NCBI GenBank assembly: GCA_002633025.1
Contig: NMRB01000044.1
Coordinates: forward strand, 344,871-408,870
Direction of reading: 5' to 3'
DNA: 64,000 bases
From: Notospermus geniculatus
Lineage: Eukaryota; Nemertea; Pilidiophora; Heteronemertea; Lineidae
Part shown: positions 37,553 to 50,093 of the stretch, piece after piece
Position numbering within the stretch: position 1 is the first letter of the stretch
Layout of the letters: every line of letters begins with the position of its first letter
The notes under the pieces: model-generated
Told to the model about the DNA's origin: nothing
The model's input: only the letters and a program-made list of their open reading frames with translations
Databases searched by the model: none
Translations under genes and position numbers: made by a program

Positions 37553-40500
37553 GACATACTGTTCTATCGATCTGCTGGCGGTTCAAAATCCATTTAAATC
37601 AAGACACATATCACGTCTTTTTTCAACGAAGAGAACTTCTTACTTCCTCCAACTCGAGTAAAACTATTCTAGCCATTCATCATCTGTCGGGTTCGCCTTC
37701 AGGACGTCATTATCTGAAGAACATGTGTCGGTCAATATGAAAAGACCGATATGGCATAAAGGAGCTCTCAAGAATGTAGAAACTTATTGAACAGTCGCTG
37801 AAGTTAGTTGTTGTCAAAACCTTTGCACTTCACATCAAGATACAACTAATGAGACACACAGAACTGTGCAACGTACATGTAAGTGCCGTGTTCGATAACT
37901 CCTTCATTGAAGTCAAGCAGTCAGTTGGAAGTATTGTTGGAAATCCATCCGGGCACTGACTGTGTGATTCCTGTGTGCATGACCTTCATGTGTAGGCGAA
38001 GGCTATGCCCAAGTTTGACGGGAAAGGACGAGGGTTTTCTTAACAGTAGTACCTCAGACACATAAGATATGAACTACTGGTAGGCCTATTTTTCAAGTCA
38101 CGTTTGAATTAAGCACGGAATATTCTGAGTCAATTGATTCATCTAAAACTTCGCAGAGGCATGCAGCCTTGTAATCGAACGTTATCGATGATTGATGATA
38201 TCATAACTTCACCGGATGGGCACTATGTTTAGATAGGATGTTTATCCCTGGGAAAATCAACCACAGAGCGCCCTAAGACGACGAGGGTCGCTTTTGTATT
38301 GCGATTCATCACTCCTAACATCAGAATTTGTCCACTGATGACAATTTAGTGAACAGTTTCTTGTTAATTGCTTCGTCTCTGATATTATATTCACTAATCT
38401 CAATGGATAATGGCCGAGGGCCAACCCCAACCAACCTAGCGATGTGTACCTCTGTAAAGAGATATTAAAAGGCTGGCCGTCACTCATTTGACTTTGATAA
38501 ACCCAGTAAAATGGTCCATGGACCATGTGCTCACCTGGGTGAATGTACCAGAAGAACGAATAACAAGTGTCACGTTGAAATGTTCCGGGGAAACATCATA
38601 CCAGGTAGAACATTCTTTTTGGTACAGTTCATGAGGATATGAGCCAAAGTACATTTTTCAAGATGGACGACTGGCAGCCATATTTGAATTCCAATCCGAC
38701 TCTGAAATTTGCTGCACAGGGTACCTACATATATCACTGCAAGGTATTAAAACATTCTAGCTGCTGTAGTTTAGATGATATGAGGCAAAGATTCCCGAAC
38801 GTCCTACAGAATAGGAAATGAGGGATTTTCCTAACATAACATTTGTATCGTGCAGTCTCTGAACCACACTGCACTAACCTCATGATATAATAATAATCGT
38901 TATTTTCAATAGCCACAATTCGTCTGACATCAGACAATAAGATAATGAGAATGAGAGAACTCTAGGTTCAATATCCATCACCAGCGGATTCGATCCACGA
39001 TATCCATACTGGCATCACGTCACCTGCCTAGGGTAAACAAAACCCATATGATTATCTTGTAGAATATGGCGTGTCAATGAGGAGTACGCTCTCCTTAGAA
39101 TGACCCTATCCTGTTCAGTGACCTTACATCCAGCTGATCAATGTCTCTCCTGTTAATTAAAATAAACACATTGAATCGATTGACAACCTGTTGCAGATCA
39201 ATGTATCTATTCGTTATCGGTTTGAGCTACCAAGTGGAAGTCGACTCTGTCGCCAAACAGTATGGATAATGTCGGTTCCACTGGAGGGCGATTTCCGACT
39301 CATGGTGGGGGAGCAACCCGTCGATACTCATAGATCAGGTTCGCGATATAGAAACGAGAAACAGTTGGCCAATGAACGAATTTGGACATCCATGTCATCC
39401 AAATGCCTCAACTGAATGTTCCTGTTTTGGGTTTTTTTAATTTAGATCTTTGAATCTGAGGGTAATTCGGCATTGGCAGTAAAATGGCAACGGTAATGCA
39501 ATACAAACAATATACATTTTGAAAACTATCGTCGTGTTGGTTCCTTGCAAGAGAAGTGCCTCACAACCGTATTAGAAGCATCATCCAGCACCGGATAGTA
39601 TTTTTTTCTGCGAGAAGTTCTGTGTCTGATGTACCAAACGACATTGTACTCTAACACGAATATGTCTGCTTCCCATTAGGATGTCACGACTCCAGTCATC
39701 CGCAGTACAAAAATATAGATCCGATGCCTTCCATGCATGTTCATGTACATGACGTATCTCACCCGTAGGGTCATCGGAAGAGCTATGAGAGAACTTGTAC
39801 CGAAAGCTATTGTCTCTTTTACGAGGATCCGAACTGCAGACGATTACGCTTGGGGTATCTGATGATGCACAACCTTTTCTGCACACAAAGACGGATGTAA
39901 CAGAAAAAAGGAAACCAGGCTCAACAATTTCTCTTGTAATTTTTATGAACGTCCAACGTCTGCTGCAAGCAGCTGTTTACGTATGCACCAGCATGCAGTG
40001 GCAAACTTTACTTTGGCAACATTTACGCTTGACACTAAGGAGAGGAAATATTCCTCGTATCCCTTCCGTGGGTTAAAACATAAAAACCCTCAGAAGCTTT
40101 TCAGATGGTATACCGCAATATGGTTGGCCTTTTGCGACTACAGTTCGCCTTTTCTTATAAGAAACCATATTCTTAGAGTGGCTATAGCATGGTGAAACAT
40201 CAAAGAGTCTTATAAAACCATTCTCTAAAGAGGAGGAAAAGCAATGAAAAACGAGGATTCCACGCTGGGTAACAAGGTTAAGGAATGAACAGAAATTTGA
40301 ATCGGTGTTTTTATGACTAGCTATTCACAGAAAAGAAAACACGAAAGCCACTTTATGAATTTTGGCTAAATATAGCATTGACGTCGATGGTATGCTCTAA
40401 TCATCACCAAAAATGGACTTGGTTCTTTAGAAATACGACGAGGCTCGGCCAGCACAGACACCGATAAATGGTTTAGCTTTGGGTGGATATAGTCGGGAAA

Positions 40501-42399
40501 ATCCGAAAATCGATGCAAAGTAGATACTTTTAAATGTCAAACGAGGTTTTATCTACCCACTTTATTCATTATAGACGGAAGGGTTTTTTGTAAACGTTTT
40601 CCATCGCTGAAAGTAATATTTACGGTTCAAAGAACGAATGTGATGCAGAAATCCAAGATTTTCTTCCAGCACCAATCTCCTTCGCTACATCAGTCATATC
40701 GGAGTGCTCAACATAAAAGGTGTTTAAGCCTCTCAATCAGTTGTCCTTAAATTTCGGACATCAATCGTCCTTGGGCTCTAATTCAAGGGAAATTTCTCAT
40801 TCCCAAGGTCCACTCACGTCAATGCCGAGTAATGCATTAATTAGTTTATTCATGAGTCTAAAGGGGACTTGAAAGCTTGGAGGCAAATGTAATTACAGTT
40901 TTGTCCAACAGTATCGCTGAGCATTTCTTCGCCTGTTACAGGACGAGGTCACGTTTCCCCGGTGAACTTTCTGGTCACGTGCGAAAGAGGATAAAACCAG
41001 GTCTAAGTGCCGAGACTGCGGGATGGACGTATGGATATCACGATTTGCTCTTAAAATCTCTTTTTATTGCTTTCGTGTGCTTCATTATCAATTCCCACAG
41101 ATGATTCCGCGGTTCCAAATGAAAGATTTACTTTAGGTCAACAACTCATCCTGGCTCAGCTTATCAGAACAAAAGCCAGCTACAGTAGTACACTATCTAA
41201 CCCTGAGAAGCCAACACGGCACATAGCGAGTCACTATCCTAGCTCTTTCTCTCTAAAATGCCAAGGGTTATAGACATATCTTGGTCGATTATTTCAGCCA
41301 TAATTCCGGATATTAAAATCGCACTAAGTTCCAGATTTGCCCGCGGAGGTATACATTGACGTCCACGTCGATTTCACTTGCTTGTGTATTTACTACAACA
41401 AACTTTCCTTACTAGATTGCTTGGGCATCTTGAGCAGAGAATGGCTGGCTTGAAAGGTAGTCTGGCCGGAAGGGTATCTTCTGTCGACTTGGGAGTTCCT
41501 TTCTGACACGTACAGGTAGGCTACTACAAAAATGGGGACACATCCGCGTCTTTGTACTGTACATGTATACGGACGGCTGTGTGTCCCCAGTTGGTCGGAA
41601 TAGAAATGGCCGTCGCAAATCTACTAACTGTGGACATTAGATATGATCCTATTCATGTGGCAGGGGTCATCACTACCTATTGACTCTTTAGACGTCATTT
41701 GGCAGGTTTTCAATTGAGGACATCCCAGGCTGCTGGTAAGACAACAGTATCCGCATGGTGTTTTTTTCACAAACAAATCCACGATTGACACCAAATACAT
41801 GTAGTACATACAAAGACACACATGTTTTGATTGAGAAGTCACAGATAATTTTTTGTAAATGAAGTGCACGTGAGTTTTGTATGTCAGAAACGAAACTCAG
41901 CCACGAACAGGCAAACACGGAGCGGAGATTTTATGCGAGAGTATGTGATTCGCCACATCACTTATCCACTAATGGGACCAGCCATGTTAAATCCCTCTGA
42001 ACATTAGCCACAGACGACGGCCGAAGCTTAGCACATTAAGCAGGTTAAATACACTTTCTAATGAGGCTGCAGCCGGTACCAATTTCCCAAACATCTGGTT
42101 TATCGCCCCGCCGAGGACAGTGACAAATGGGCCGTAACCGATCTCGCTGCGCCAATACCAGTGGTTGGAAGAAAGATGCGCCTTTAATTGGCCTTTTTTG
42201 TGGTTTGAGTTGGATATCAGCTGGGTTAGATGTCATTTGTCGGATGGTAACAAGAATCGATGAATGATACTTGGACGTCGATTTGAAATGATATGGACAT
42301 CCTAAAGCACACAAGAGCCACAACTTTGATTCCACCAAAGGTCAAAGCCACGCCACGTAACATACCAGTAGCACAGTGAACAAGTAAAACATGACAACG
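37553..42399. other. Unassigned intergenic DNA
   Basis: About 4.8 kb in which no gene, element end or tandem repeat could be supported. Frames are at most about 100 codons and show no recognisable domain. Confidence 0.45.
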
Positions 42400-42715
42400 C
42401 CTAAATGCAAAAGCCCTAAATGAAGAGAAATACCGCCAACCAGCAGAGAAGAGGGTTTCCGAAATCATGAAGCTTTTCCACACGAACACACTACCTATCA
42501 CAGTTTTTCTGCATGTAACTGTGACATTCCTCCGTCGTGTCCGTAGGACATCGACAAAGCCTATAATGCAAAAGCCCTGATGAACAGAAATACCGCCAAC
42601 CAGCAGAGAAGAGCGTTTCCGAAATCATGAAGCTTTTCCACACGAACACACTACCTATCACAGTTTCTTCTGCATGGTAACTGTGACATTTCTCCATCAG
42701 GACATCGACACTTGG
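42400..42715. repeat. Tandem duplication of a ~160 bp unit
   Basis: Unit 1 (about 42400-42559) and unit 2 (about 42560-42715) both contain AATGCAAAAGCCCT, CCGCCAACCAGCAGAGAAG and CACGAACACACTACCTATC, and end in GGACATCGACA. Differences are small indels. Minus frames across both units start with the same peptide (IGSVFVWKSFM), reflecting the duplication rather than evident coding. Confidence 0.85.
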
Positions 42716-43530
42716 CTGTGAAGAGGACCAGCCGCTACGATGGTCTCATAGCAGTATCCTTCCCAGATTGACCAGTGACCAAGAAAATAGATGACAGAAC
42801 CCGCCGATCCGTTTCGGACCAACATCTTACAAGGAGGTCGATATGATACACGAGTTCTTAATACTTTGCTTCGCCTTGCGTGAGGAATGTCGCGCCGGCA
42901 GGGTGGCAACGTTTTAATTTTTTGTGATGATACGGACATAAAAGCTACGTGCGGTGTATGAAATCCATCAGCCACTGACTGACGAAAGCTCCAATCTGCA
43001 GGAAAAAAACTTTCCCAGACGCTGGTAAATATAGCAAGGATGAGAAGAAATGAGATGAATAGTCCCCTCATATTTTCATCCTTCCGTTGCCCATGCAGTC
43101 ATGTCCGATACCAGGTTTAATTTTTACCACGCCGCATTCTGACCGCTTCATTCCTGGGCTCGTGTCATGATAGGTCTTCGCCGTAATTGAAACATCGCAT
43201 GTCGATGGTATCCAGTGAGCACAATATCCAATTGGTTTGTTATCGATATTTCTGCATTTCTTCTGCAGAAACTAATTTGATTGGGCATTTCCACTCTGAA
43301 GATCAATGAATCTTCGCCACCGCGTCAATCTCGACACCAGAGCTGAAACAGACCGTTGCAATGTTGCACACTTTCGATTGCACACAAGCCTTGTCACTTG
43401 ACGCACAAAGCATCAGATGCAGTTTGAATGCAAAAGTTCCCGATGGGTAGCTGAGCTTTCTCCCCTTTCGTCTTACTGCACGTATTGTGAAATGAAATAG
43501 AATCGGGTTTCTAAGGTGAAAGACATTGCT
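42716..43530. other. Unassigned DNA
   Basis: No feature recognised apart from short minus frames. The part near 43420-43530 may be the body of the tRNA-like repeat that follows. Confidence 0.4.
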
Positions 43531-43622
43531 TCCTACCAGATTCGAACCCACGGACACTCGCATGAGGCATCAATCGCCAGCACTAAGGGGCAGCACGCCT
43601 CAACCACTAGGCCAAATCCCCA
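43531..43622 (-). repeat. tRNA-like sequence, probable SINE head or tRNA pseudogene
   Basis: On the minus strand an A-box-like TGGCCTAGTGGTTGAGGC (43597-43614) and a B-box-like GGGTTCGAATCT are spaced as in a tRNA with a long variable arm (Leu/Ser type, about 92 nt). The T-stem and acceptor stem do not pair well, so it is not called as a functional tRNA. Confidence 0.5.
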
Positions 43623-44976
43623 TCAAAAAAGATGGTTCAATGGCCTATGTCAAACGAGGCGTCCATCAGTACCCTGTGAGTAGTCCAAATTGATGAGGTG
43701 TTTATGAAAGACGGAGATTTATAGAAAGAGGGGGGTGATTTAGTGTCGCTTTGCCTTTGGGTTAGAGCCGAGAGTGCACTCCGCACACCTTAAAAGGGAA
43801 AAGTTCCGTCTTTACAGTTTGATGACAGTTACACGAAAGCGAGAGAGTACACTTCGTTAACATAATAACTGAATTAGATTCAAATGAAGCAAGAGCATTT
43901 TTTCCAGCGTGATCACCTCCTAACATGATTTCGGCTCAAATGCGAATTGAATGAACAAAATGGTGCAAACGAGCTGCGAAATCTAATCTCTACTATACGA
44001 GGTACTAACGACCGGCATGGAACGCGACTCATTGTTGAAGGTGATGTGCTGTACGTGTGGTTCCATCAATTCGTTTTATGGCATCCCCACAAGGTTCGTC
44101 TAAGCGGTGGCCCGACCAAATGGTTTCCCTCGGTAAACAGGGTATAGGGGTGAGTTGGGCTGCTCCATCAGATAGTGTGACCTGTGACTTCAATAGATCG
44201 ACTTATATTAGAAGATGAATTGCCACCGTATAACAACAAGCACTTGTAGAAGAGATTGCCGTACGTCTGTAGGATTTGGCCTAGTCTCTGTCATCTGGTT
44301 GCAAGTTCAGGAGCAAATTCACCTATTAACTGATGATACAGCCGGCGAGTGTATGGCTGGTGAAAATGACCGTGAGAGGGGTCACGATATCAAAGCCACC
44401 CGGTCAAACTCAATGACAGGCAAACATCATCGCATAAATACCCACGGAACAGATTGACAAGGTTTCTAATCACCTTTGGATTGCGAATACACCTAAGCTA
44501 AGCTGGCGGATGTGTTAAGCTGAAGCTGTCATTGAAAATACCCACGACGAGCGACTATAAAGCGATGCACCGCCTCGGTAGCATTACCAAGGCTGCCCTT
44601 TGACAACGAACCGTCTGATCAACTGTGATCTATCATCTCCCATGTTAAATAATATGGTAATCCTTGGAATACTACACTATGATGGCGCAGCTCTTTGAAG
44701 CCGCGGCCTTAGCAGCATCATCCGGTAGGACGACCATCAAATGTGTCCAGATTAGTATTTTTAAATCAGAGTTCTCAGAATGGCATGAATTGATACGGGA
44801 AATGATTGGCAGCGTGATCGTCTGCTGCTCCATTCCTCCTACATGTATAGTAAGCAAAAGCTACATGTACATGGGTGTTAAAATGAATGGCGTCGTAGGT
44901 CCAGTAACGTTGGTGTGGTTGGGATATTCTCCAGAAATGCACTTGAGACACAAATATTTATCCAACATAGAGCACA
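43623..44976. other. Unassigned DNA
   Basis: No gene recognised. Short plus frames at 43947, 44215 and 44664 have no known motif. Confidence 0.4.
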
Positions 44977-45427
44977 AAAAACGACACACAAAATGACAGT
45001 ATGAGTAAAGTCGTCTCCGAATTTTGCAAATTTTCGACCCCAGTCGGGGTCATCCGCAGGCAATTTTGTAGTAGAGATCCCAGAAATGAATGCATGTGAA
45101 TGAGGTCTCTACAAGAAAGTGCCTCAGGAAGACCCCGGTTGCTGTCGAAAATTTTGCCATCGACCTACCAACTTTGGGCTGTCATCAGTGACAAGGAGGC
45201 CTAGTAGTTCTACTCGATGACAATAGGTGTCATCCAATTACAGCGGTCTGTCGTCTTTACGTGTAGCATTAGGGAGGTTTCGAAATCAAACGATAAATGT
45301 AAACTTTATGACAACGTTATTCTGTGAATTCCAATTGTGTCATGCAGATCGAACGACGACGGACGACGACGACGGACGACGACGGACGACGGACGCTGCA
45401 CCATCGTAATAGCTCACCCCAGTGAGC
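44977..45427. repeat. Repeat family R, tandem unit 1 (~450 bp)
   Basis: Starts AAACGACACACAAAATGACAG, carries TTTTCGACCCCAGTCGGGGTC (about 45030-45050) and runs to GTGTCATGCAGATCGAA, where a GAC-rich array and the hairpin AGCTCACCCCAGTGAGCT intervene before unit 2. Confidence 0.8.
45352..45394. repeat. GAC-rich short tandem repeat
   Basis: Imperfect GACGACGG / GACGAC repeats inside the repeat-family unit. A polymorphic simple repeat that encodes nothing recognisable. Confidence 0.85.
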
Positions 45428-46258
45428 TAAAAACGACACACAAAATGACAGTATGAGTAAAGTCGTCTCCGAATTTTGCAAATTTTCGACCCCAGTCGGG
45501 GTCATCCGCAGGCAATTTTGCAGTAGAGATCCCAGAAATGAATGCATGTGAATGAGGTCTCTACAAGAAAGTGCCTCAGGAAGACCCCGGTTGCTGTCGA
45601 AAATTTTACCATCGACCTACCAACTTTGGGCTGTCATCAGTGACAAGGAGGCCTAGTAGTTCTACTCGATGACAATAGGTGTCATCCAATTACAGCGGTC
45701 TGTCGTCTTTACGTGTAGCATTAGGGAGGTTTCGAAATCAAACGATAAGTGTAAACTTTATGACAACGTTATTCTGTGAATTCCAATTGTGTCATGCAGA
45801 TCGAAGGTGACAGGTCATAATTAGATTTCGACCAATGGGTGTATTTGTTATTGTTTACATTCAGCGAACGGAAGGAAAGGAGCGCGATGTGGTATCCGTT
45901 CACACAACAAACGACTTTGTGTCCTTTTGTTGGCGAGTACTTCTTTTGAAGTGGAAAATAGTCATTGGGTACAATAAAGGAAAGATACTGCTCTGCGTCT
46001 GGTTGACGAGAGACAATGCTACACGTGAAGACGACAGGCCGCTGTAATTGGATGACACCTATTGCCATCGAGTAGAACTACTAGGCCTACTTGTCTCTGA
46101 TGACAGCCCAAAGCTGGTTGGTGGTAAAATCCCAACATACCGACTGAATCTGCTAATAACTTGGAAATATGGTCATCTTCCCGGCTTTACTGATGTCTAA
46201 GAACTCGAAAATGACTGTTGGATGTGGCTCCGTGCTAAAACCATCCTAATTAAGTGTA
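45428..46258. repeat. Repeat family R, tandem unit 2, with ~105 bp inverted arms
   Basis: The first part repeats unit 1. The segment from about 45621 (CAACTTTGGGCTGTCATCAG) to about 46118 has long inverted arms: the right arm AATGCTACACGTGAAGACGA... through GATGACAGCCCAAAGCTGG is the reverse complement of the left. It looks like a DNA element whose core ('tttcgaccaatgggtgtatttgttattg') recurs near 51400 and 52050. The right flank is interrupted at TA (46257-46258) by the large element that follows. Confidence 0.75.
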
Positions 46259-46502
46259 CTCTCTAAATTCCAGGGAGTGAAATTTTCACTCTAATGCAAG
46301 AGCTAAAGACGTTTCACTCCATTAAAGTGAGATTTCACTCCGAAAGACTGAAGTCCGAAATGCTTGCCTTCACTCTAACAGGAGTGAGTGCCTAACTTCC
46401 CGCGCCCGAGATTGTAAATCCCGATAGAGTGAAACTCACTCTTCGCGTGAGTGAAAGATAGCCCGCGCTGCCTGATCACGTGACTAGAGTACGTCAGTCA
46501 CC
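46259..46502. repeat. Left terminal repeat of the 4.9 kb element, copy 1
   Basis: Begins CTCTCTAAATTCCAGGGAG and ends GAGTACGTCAGTCACC. It recurs at 46849-47093 with very few changes. It is dominated by alternating GAGTGAAA and TTTCACTC words. Confidence 0.9.
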
Positions 46503-46848
46503 ATTGAATCACTTCATAACGCCTCCCACGTAGCTAGTTAGTTTTGGCACATCCGGCTTTTGGAAGTTGCTTTTATTGGCCATTGTTTACAAAAATGCAG
46601 GCCATGCACAGGGCGATGCATTGTGAATGTACTGCGGGGGCGCTGATGGTTGGGCCTTTTCCGCTTCGCTGATTTTATGCTGATTAGCCATGTGCTAGGT
46701 GCGATAAGGCCTATTCTCTATGGTATATCCTATGGTATCGCGTATTATTTTTAATAGGGGTGCGTCAGTTAGTCTGTGGAGAGGCTTGGGCATTGTCAGA
46801 AACTTCCTTCGGGCCGTAGAGTGGATACCTAAGACGGTAGGCAGCCTG
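46503..46848. other. Spacer between the duplicated left ends; possible promoter region
   Basis: 346 bp without an open frame of note and with more GC and CpG than the flanks. It lies upstream of the exon-like segment at 47852. Its role as a promoter is only a positional guess. Confidence 0.25.
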
Positions 46849-47093
46849 CTCTCTAAATTCCAGGGAGTGAAATTTTCACTCTAATGCAAGAGCTAAAGAC
46901 GTTTCACTCCATTAAAGTGAGATTTCACTCCGAAAGACTGAAGTCCGAAATGCTTTCCTTCACTCTAACAGGAGTGAGTGCCTAACTTCCCGCGCCTGGG
47001 AATTGTAAATCCCGATAGAGTGAAATTCACTCTTCGCGTGAGTGAAAGATAGCCCGCGCTGCCTGATCACGTGACTAGAGTACGTCAGTCACC
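46849..47093. repeat. Left terminal repeat of the 4.9 kb element, copy 2
   Basis: Near-identical to 46259-46502. It is preceded by TG rather than TA, so it is unlikely to mark an independent TA insertion. Confidence 0.9.
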
Positions 47094-47272
47094 CGGATGC
47101 AAGAGCAGACGTCCGTTTTCTCGCGGGGGTATTTCTTCCCATTTTATTGCCTTTTATGCCGTACCGGTATTTCAGTGTGAGAAACACACTTTTGTTAGTC
47201 TTGCAATAACAGAGAGTATCGCTGATGGTACAGGATTGTGATTTTTGATGGTTGAGCGTGAGGATCTGCTGA

Positions 47273-47775
47273 ATTTATGCAGGCCTAGCCTAGGCCTAGG
47301 CTATCATGCATGCACGTGTGCATGATGTCGGTGATGTGTACAGTCAGTGGTGCATGCCTGCTGCTCTGTAGGGCCTAGGCCTTAGCCTTTTTAGCCTAGT
47401 GTAGCCTGTAGGCCTAGGGCCTAGGCCTAGTGTATGTAGGCCTACATTTAGGCCGGCCCAAGCTGATGCCCAAGCCCTGCCAGCTGAGGCCTACCACCGG
47501 TCGGCCTAGGCCTAGGCCCTACCTAGGCCTAGGCTAGGCCTAGACCCCTAGGCTAGTCATGCTAGTCTCCAGTTGGCCTAGCTTTTAGCTACCGTAGCTA
47601 GGCCTAGCCTAGGCCTAGTCACTTCCATGAGAATAGTGGGGCCTAGCCTAGGCCTACTTTTGTTTGGGCCTCGATCTAGGCCTAGCCATATGCCTAGGCC
47701 TGTCCCTGTTGTTAGGCCTAACTCTAGACTAAAGTAGGCCCAGGATTCTGGGCCTAGGCCTAGGCCTACATAGGG
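47273..47775. repeat. TAGGCC-rich low-complexity tract
   Basis: Dozens of overlapping AGGCCTAGGCCT and CCTAGGCTAGG words in about 500 bp. Being self-complementary, they form many alternative hairpins. Smaller runs occur at 60740-60900 and 63230-63440. Confidence 0.9.
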
Positions 47776-47851
47776 CCTATGGTTTATCGTAGAGAAGACC
47801 CAATGTGCATGTCACTGTCACTGATATTCGCCATCCTTTGTTTCACTTCAG

Positions 47852-47941
47852 GTTTATGAACAACAGACGCTCCACACAACATGGAATCTTGGAGGCTACC
47901 GGTACCTCTTTTAGATGACCAAGTCATCAATATTTTCAGAG
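47852..47941 (+). CDS. Exon-like segment with start codon (partial gene, unknown)
   Basis: A good acceptor (pyrimidine-rich TTTGTTTCACTTCAG) precedes a 29 nt leader, an ATG at 47881 in favourable context (CAACATGG) and 61 coding bases reading MESWRLPVPLLDDQVINIFR, ending at AG|GTGAGA. This is the structure of a second, first-coding exon. No family is recognised. It lies inside the 4.9 kb element, so it may be captured host sequence. The frame leaves one base, which does not match the best frame of the next exon-like segment. Confidence 0.4.
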
Positions 47942-47959
47942 GTGAGAATAAGAAAGGCC

Positions 47960-48790
47960 CGCTGATTTAACAGACTCATCAGAATTATGACTGAATTTAC
48001 TAGTATTTGTTTCTAGCTTCTGAGGAACTGAAGTCATTTGTGCACACTCATCAGTTCTCAGACGGATTTTGGCTGAATTCATTTCTTTCTCAGCTTCTGA
48101 GGTCATTGTGCTCACTCTTGACTTCTGAGGCTAATTTTGGAATGAAGTCAACATATCAAATTATGGGCTGAGTCATTGCCATACATAACAAAAATNCTCT
48201 TGACTTCTGAGGCTAATTCTGGAATGAATGCAACATATTCTGCGCTGAGTTACTGCCATACAAAAATTCAAACTTAACTTTAATCCCAGCTGCATTGATT
48301 TCCTTTTCACCAAAGACTCATAAACAGGTCATGACTGAATTTATTCTTTCTCCGCTTCTGAGGTCTTGTGCTCACTCTTGACTTCTGAAGTTAATTTTGG
48401 AATGAATTCGACATATTCCTTGCTGTGTCACTGCACTGCCATAACCAAAATTCAAACTTATCCCCGCTAAATTGGTTTCTCTTTCCTCCAGACCAGGATA
48501 TGGCTCAATTCATTAGTTTCTCAGCTTCTGAGATCATTGTGCTCACTCTTGACTTCTGAGGCTAAGTTTGGAATGAATTCAACGTATTCTTCGCTGAGTC
48601 ATTGCCATAAAAAATGAATGAATTCGACGTGTTACATATTGAGTCATGAAAAACAAAACATGTACCGGTATTCCATTTACATCGATTTTCATTATGTTTT
48701 TTTACCGGATATAACATGACTGCATTCTTTTTTTTCTCAACTTTGAGGTCATTTTTGTGCTCAATCATGACTTCGGAGGCTAATTTTCAG
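47960..48790. repeat. Tandem array of ~150-230 bp units, with an N
   Basis: At least four degenerate units share TTTCTCAGCTTCTGAGGTCA, GCTCACTCTTGACTTCTGAG and GGAATGAATTCAACATATTC words (near 48090, 48350, 48510 and 48740). The array fills the interval between the two exon-like segments, as an expanded intron might. The N at 48196 lies between adjacent copies of one unit. Confidence 0.8.
48196..48196. other. Single-N gap at repeat junction
   Basis: The 84 bases before the N (from CTCTTGACTTCTGAGGCTAA) are largely repeated immediately after it, the same end-to-start overlap seen at 19377 and 34532. Confidence 0.75.
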
Positions 48791-48897
48791 ATTCAATGAT
48801 GTTTTCAATGAAGTGTGCTCAATCGAGGTTACAGAAAACCAGAATAAGGAAACCATCAATGATCTGTTCCACAAGTATGAGGGGGACGGTTTCAATA
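48791..48897 (+). CDS. Exon-like segment, internal (partial gene, unknown)
   Basis: Bounded by the acceptor GGCTAATTTTCAG and the strong donor AATA|GTGAGT. The most protein-like frame reads FNDVFNEVCSIEVTENQNK then ETINDLFHKYEGDGFN. The frame that would follow directly from 47941 is also open but less protein-like. No domain is recognised. Either an intermediate exon is missing, one segment is frameshifted, or the pair is a decayed capture. Confidence 0.35.
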
Positions 48898-49669
48898 GTG
48901 AGTACATGCCATGAGTGTGTTCCCAGGTATCAAATCCATCCAATTTTTCCAGGGATAAAAATCACCAGTCCTTTAGAAATTACGCGTACATTGTATTGTG
49001 CAACATATTCATATTCGAATAGACATGATAGATGTAAAAATTTCTGGGGGTTGCCAGATTTGGCCTGGGCATTTTTAGCGGCAGTGTTTCCATGCCTTGT
49101 AAAGTCTAAAGTCCGACCACATCTTGCTTCCACCCAATGACTTCCACCCAATGGAATACAGAAGTAGAAATGAGGCAAGGCTTTGTGGCTTTTAATCGTT
49201 TCTTCCGCTGCAAAAGACTGAACTGGTGCCCAGTGTCTAAATTCATAAAATTATCTAAGTCTAAGTGTGACACTTATCATTTGTTCAACACAAAAGATAC
49301 GTACCGGTATCCCACTTTCACTTAAGTATGGTTTATGAATATGGACCCAGTTGCCAAAGTGTGCCCTGGCTCGTCACCGGTTACCATGGTTACGCAGGTC
49401 AAAAGACTGACTGAAAACCACAAAGCCATGCTTTATTTCCTTACTTCCGCATTCCATTGAGTCGAAGTTAGATGTGGTCAGCCTTTGTCATGTTTGTGTT
49501 GTATCATCAAATTATGATGTGAATCTGTAGCTTTTCATTGTATTGTTATTTTGCTTTTATTGTTTTTTTATAGAATTAAATGGAAAGTTCTCTTATGCTT
49601 AGTACTTGGTAGTTCTTTTTTCTCAATCTTGTCAACAGCCATGATGAACCCACATCAAATGGCTCTCCC
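48898..49669. other. Interior of the 4.9 kb element, no clear gene
   Basis: Possible continuation of the gene-like sequence: TTTTTTCTCAATCTTGTCAACAG before CCATGATGAACCC (about 49640) resembles a further acceptor, but the downstream sequence runs into the terminal repeat. A short plus frame (48796-49140) and a minus frame (48930-49178) are not supported. Confidence 0.3.
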
Positions 49670-50093
49670 AGTTTCACTCATTAGAAGGGAGTGAAATCCC
49701 CAGTCTTTGGAGGAGTGAGAGTCACTCGGACAAAGCTTTGTCCACTCTACTTTGGAGTGATTTTTCAATCGAATGGACTGAAATCGCCACTCTGACAATA
49801 GTGAAATTCAAACCGATGGAGTGATATTCACTCCATGTAATCTCACTGACATTGGCACCACACTGCACTCTTGAAGAGTGGAATTCACTCTTACAGAGTT
49901 ATACTCACTCTCTGATCGGAGTCACAATTTTCACTCTAATGGAGTGAGTCCCCAATCCTTTGCTGGAGTGAAATTTGTTCACTCTCAAGGGAGAGTGAAT
50001 TCCACTCAAAATGGATTGGTCCCTGGCCCAGTCTTTCAGAGAGTGAAAAATGAATCCATTAGAGTGAAATTTCACTCTTTGGAATTTAGAGAG
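49670..50093. repeat. Right subterminal array of the 4.9 kb element
   Basis: More than a dozen GAGTGAAA, AGTGAAATT and TTCACTC words in alternating orientation, ending GGAATTTAGAGAG followed by TA. Its last 90 bp (50004-50093) are repeated identically at 51073-51162. Confidence 0.9.

Noticed and set aside
37362-37661. SPAHQLTSSPA-like repeated protein
   Set aside because: It is the translation of a CTCACCAG microsatellite.
42400-42715. CRISPR-like or satellite array
   Set aside because: Only two units of about 160 bp; a simple tandem duplication in a eukaryotic sequence.
43531-43622. Functional Leu/Ser tRNA gene
   Set aside because: The length and boxes fit, but the stems are too degenerate; a SINE head or pseudogene is more likely.
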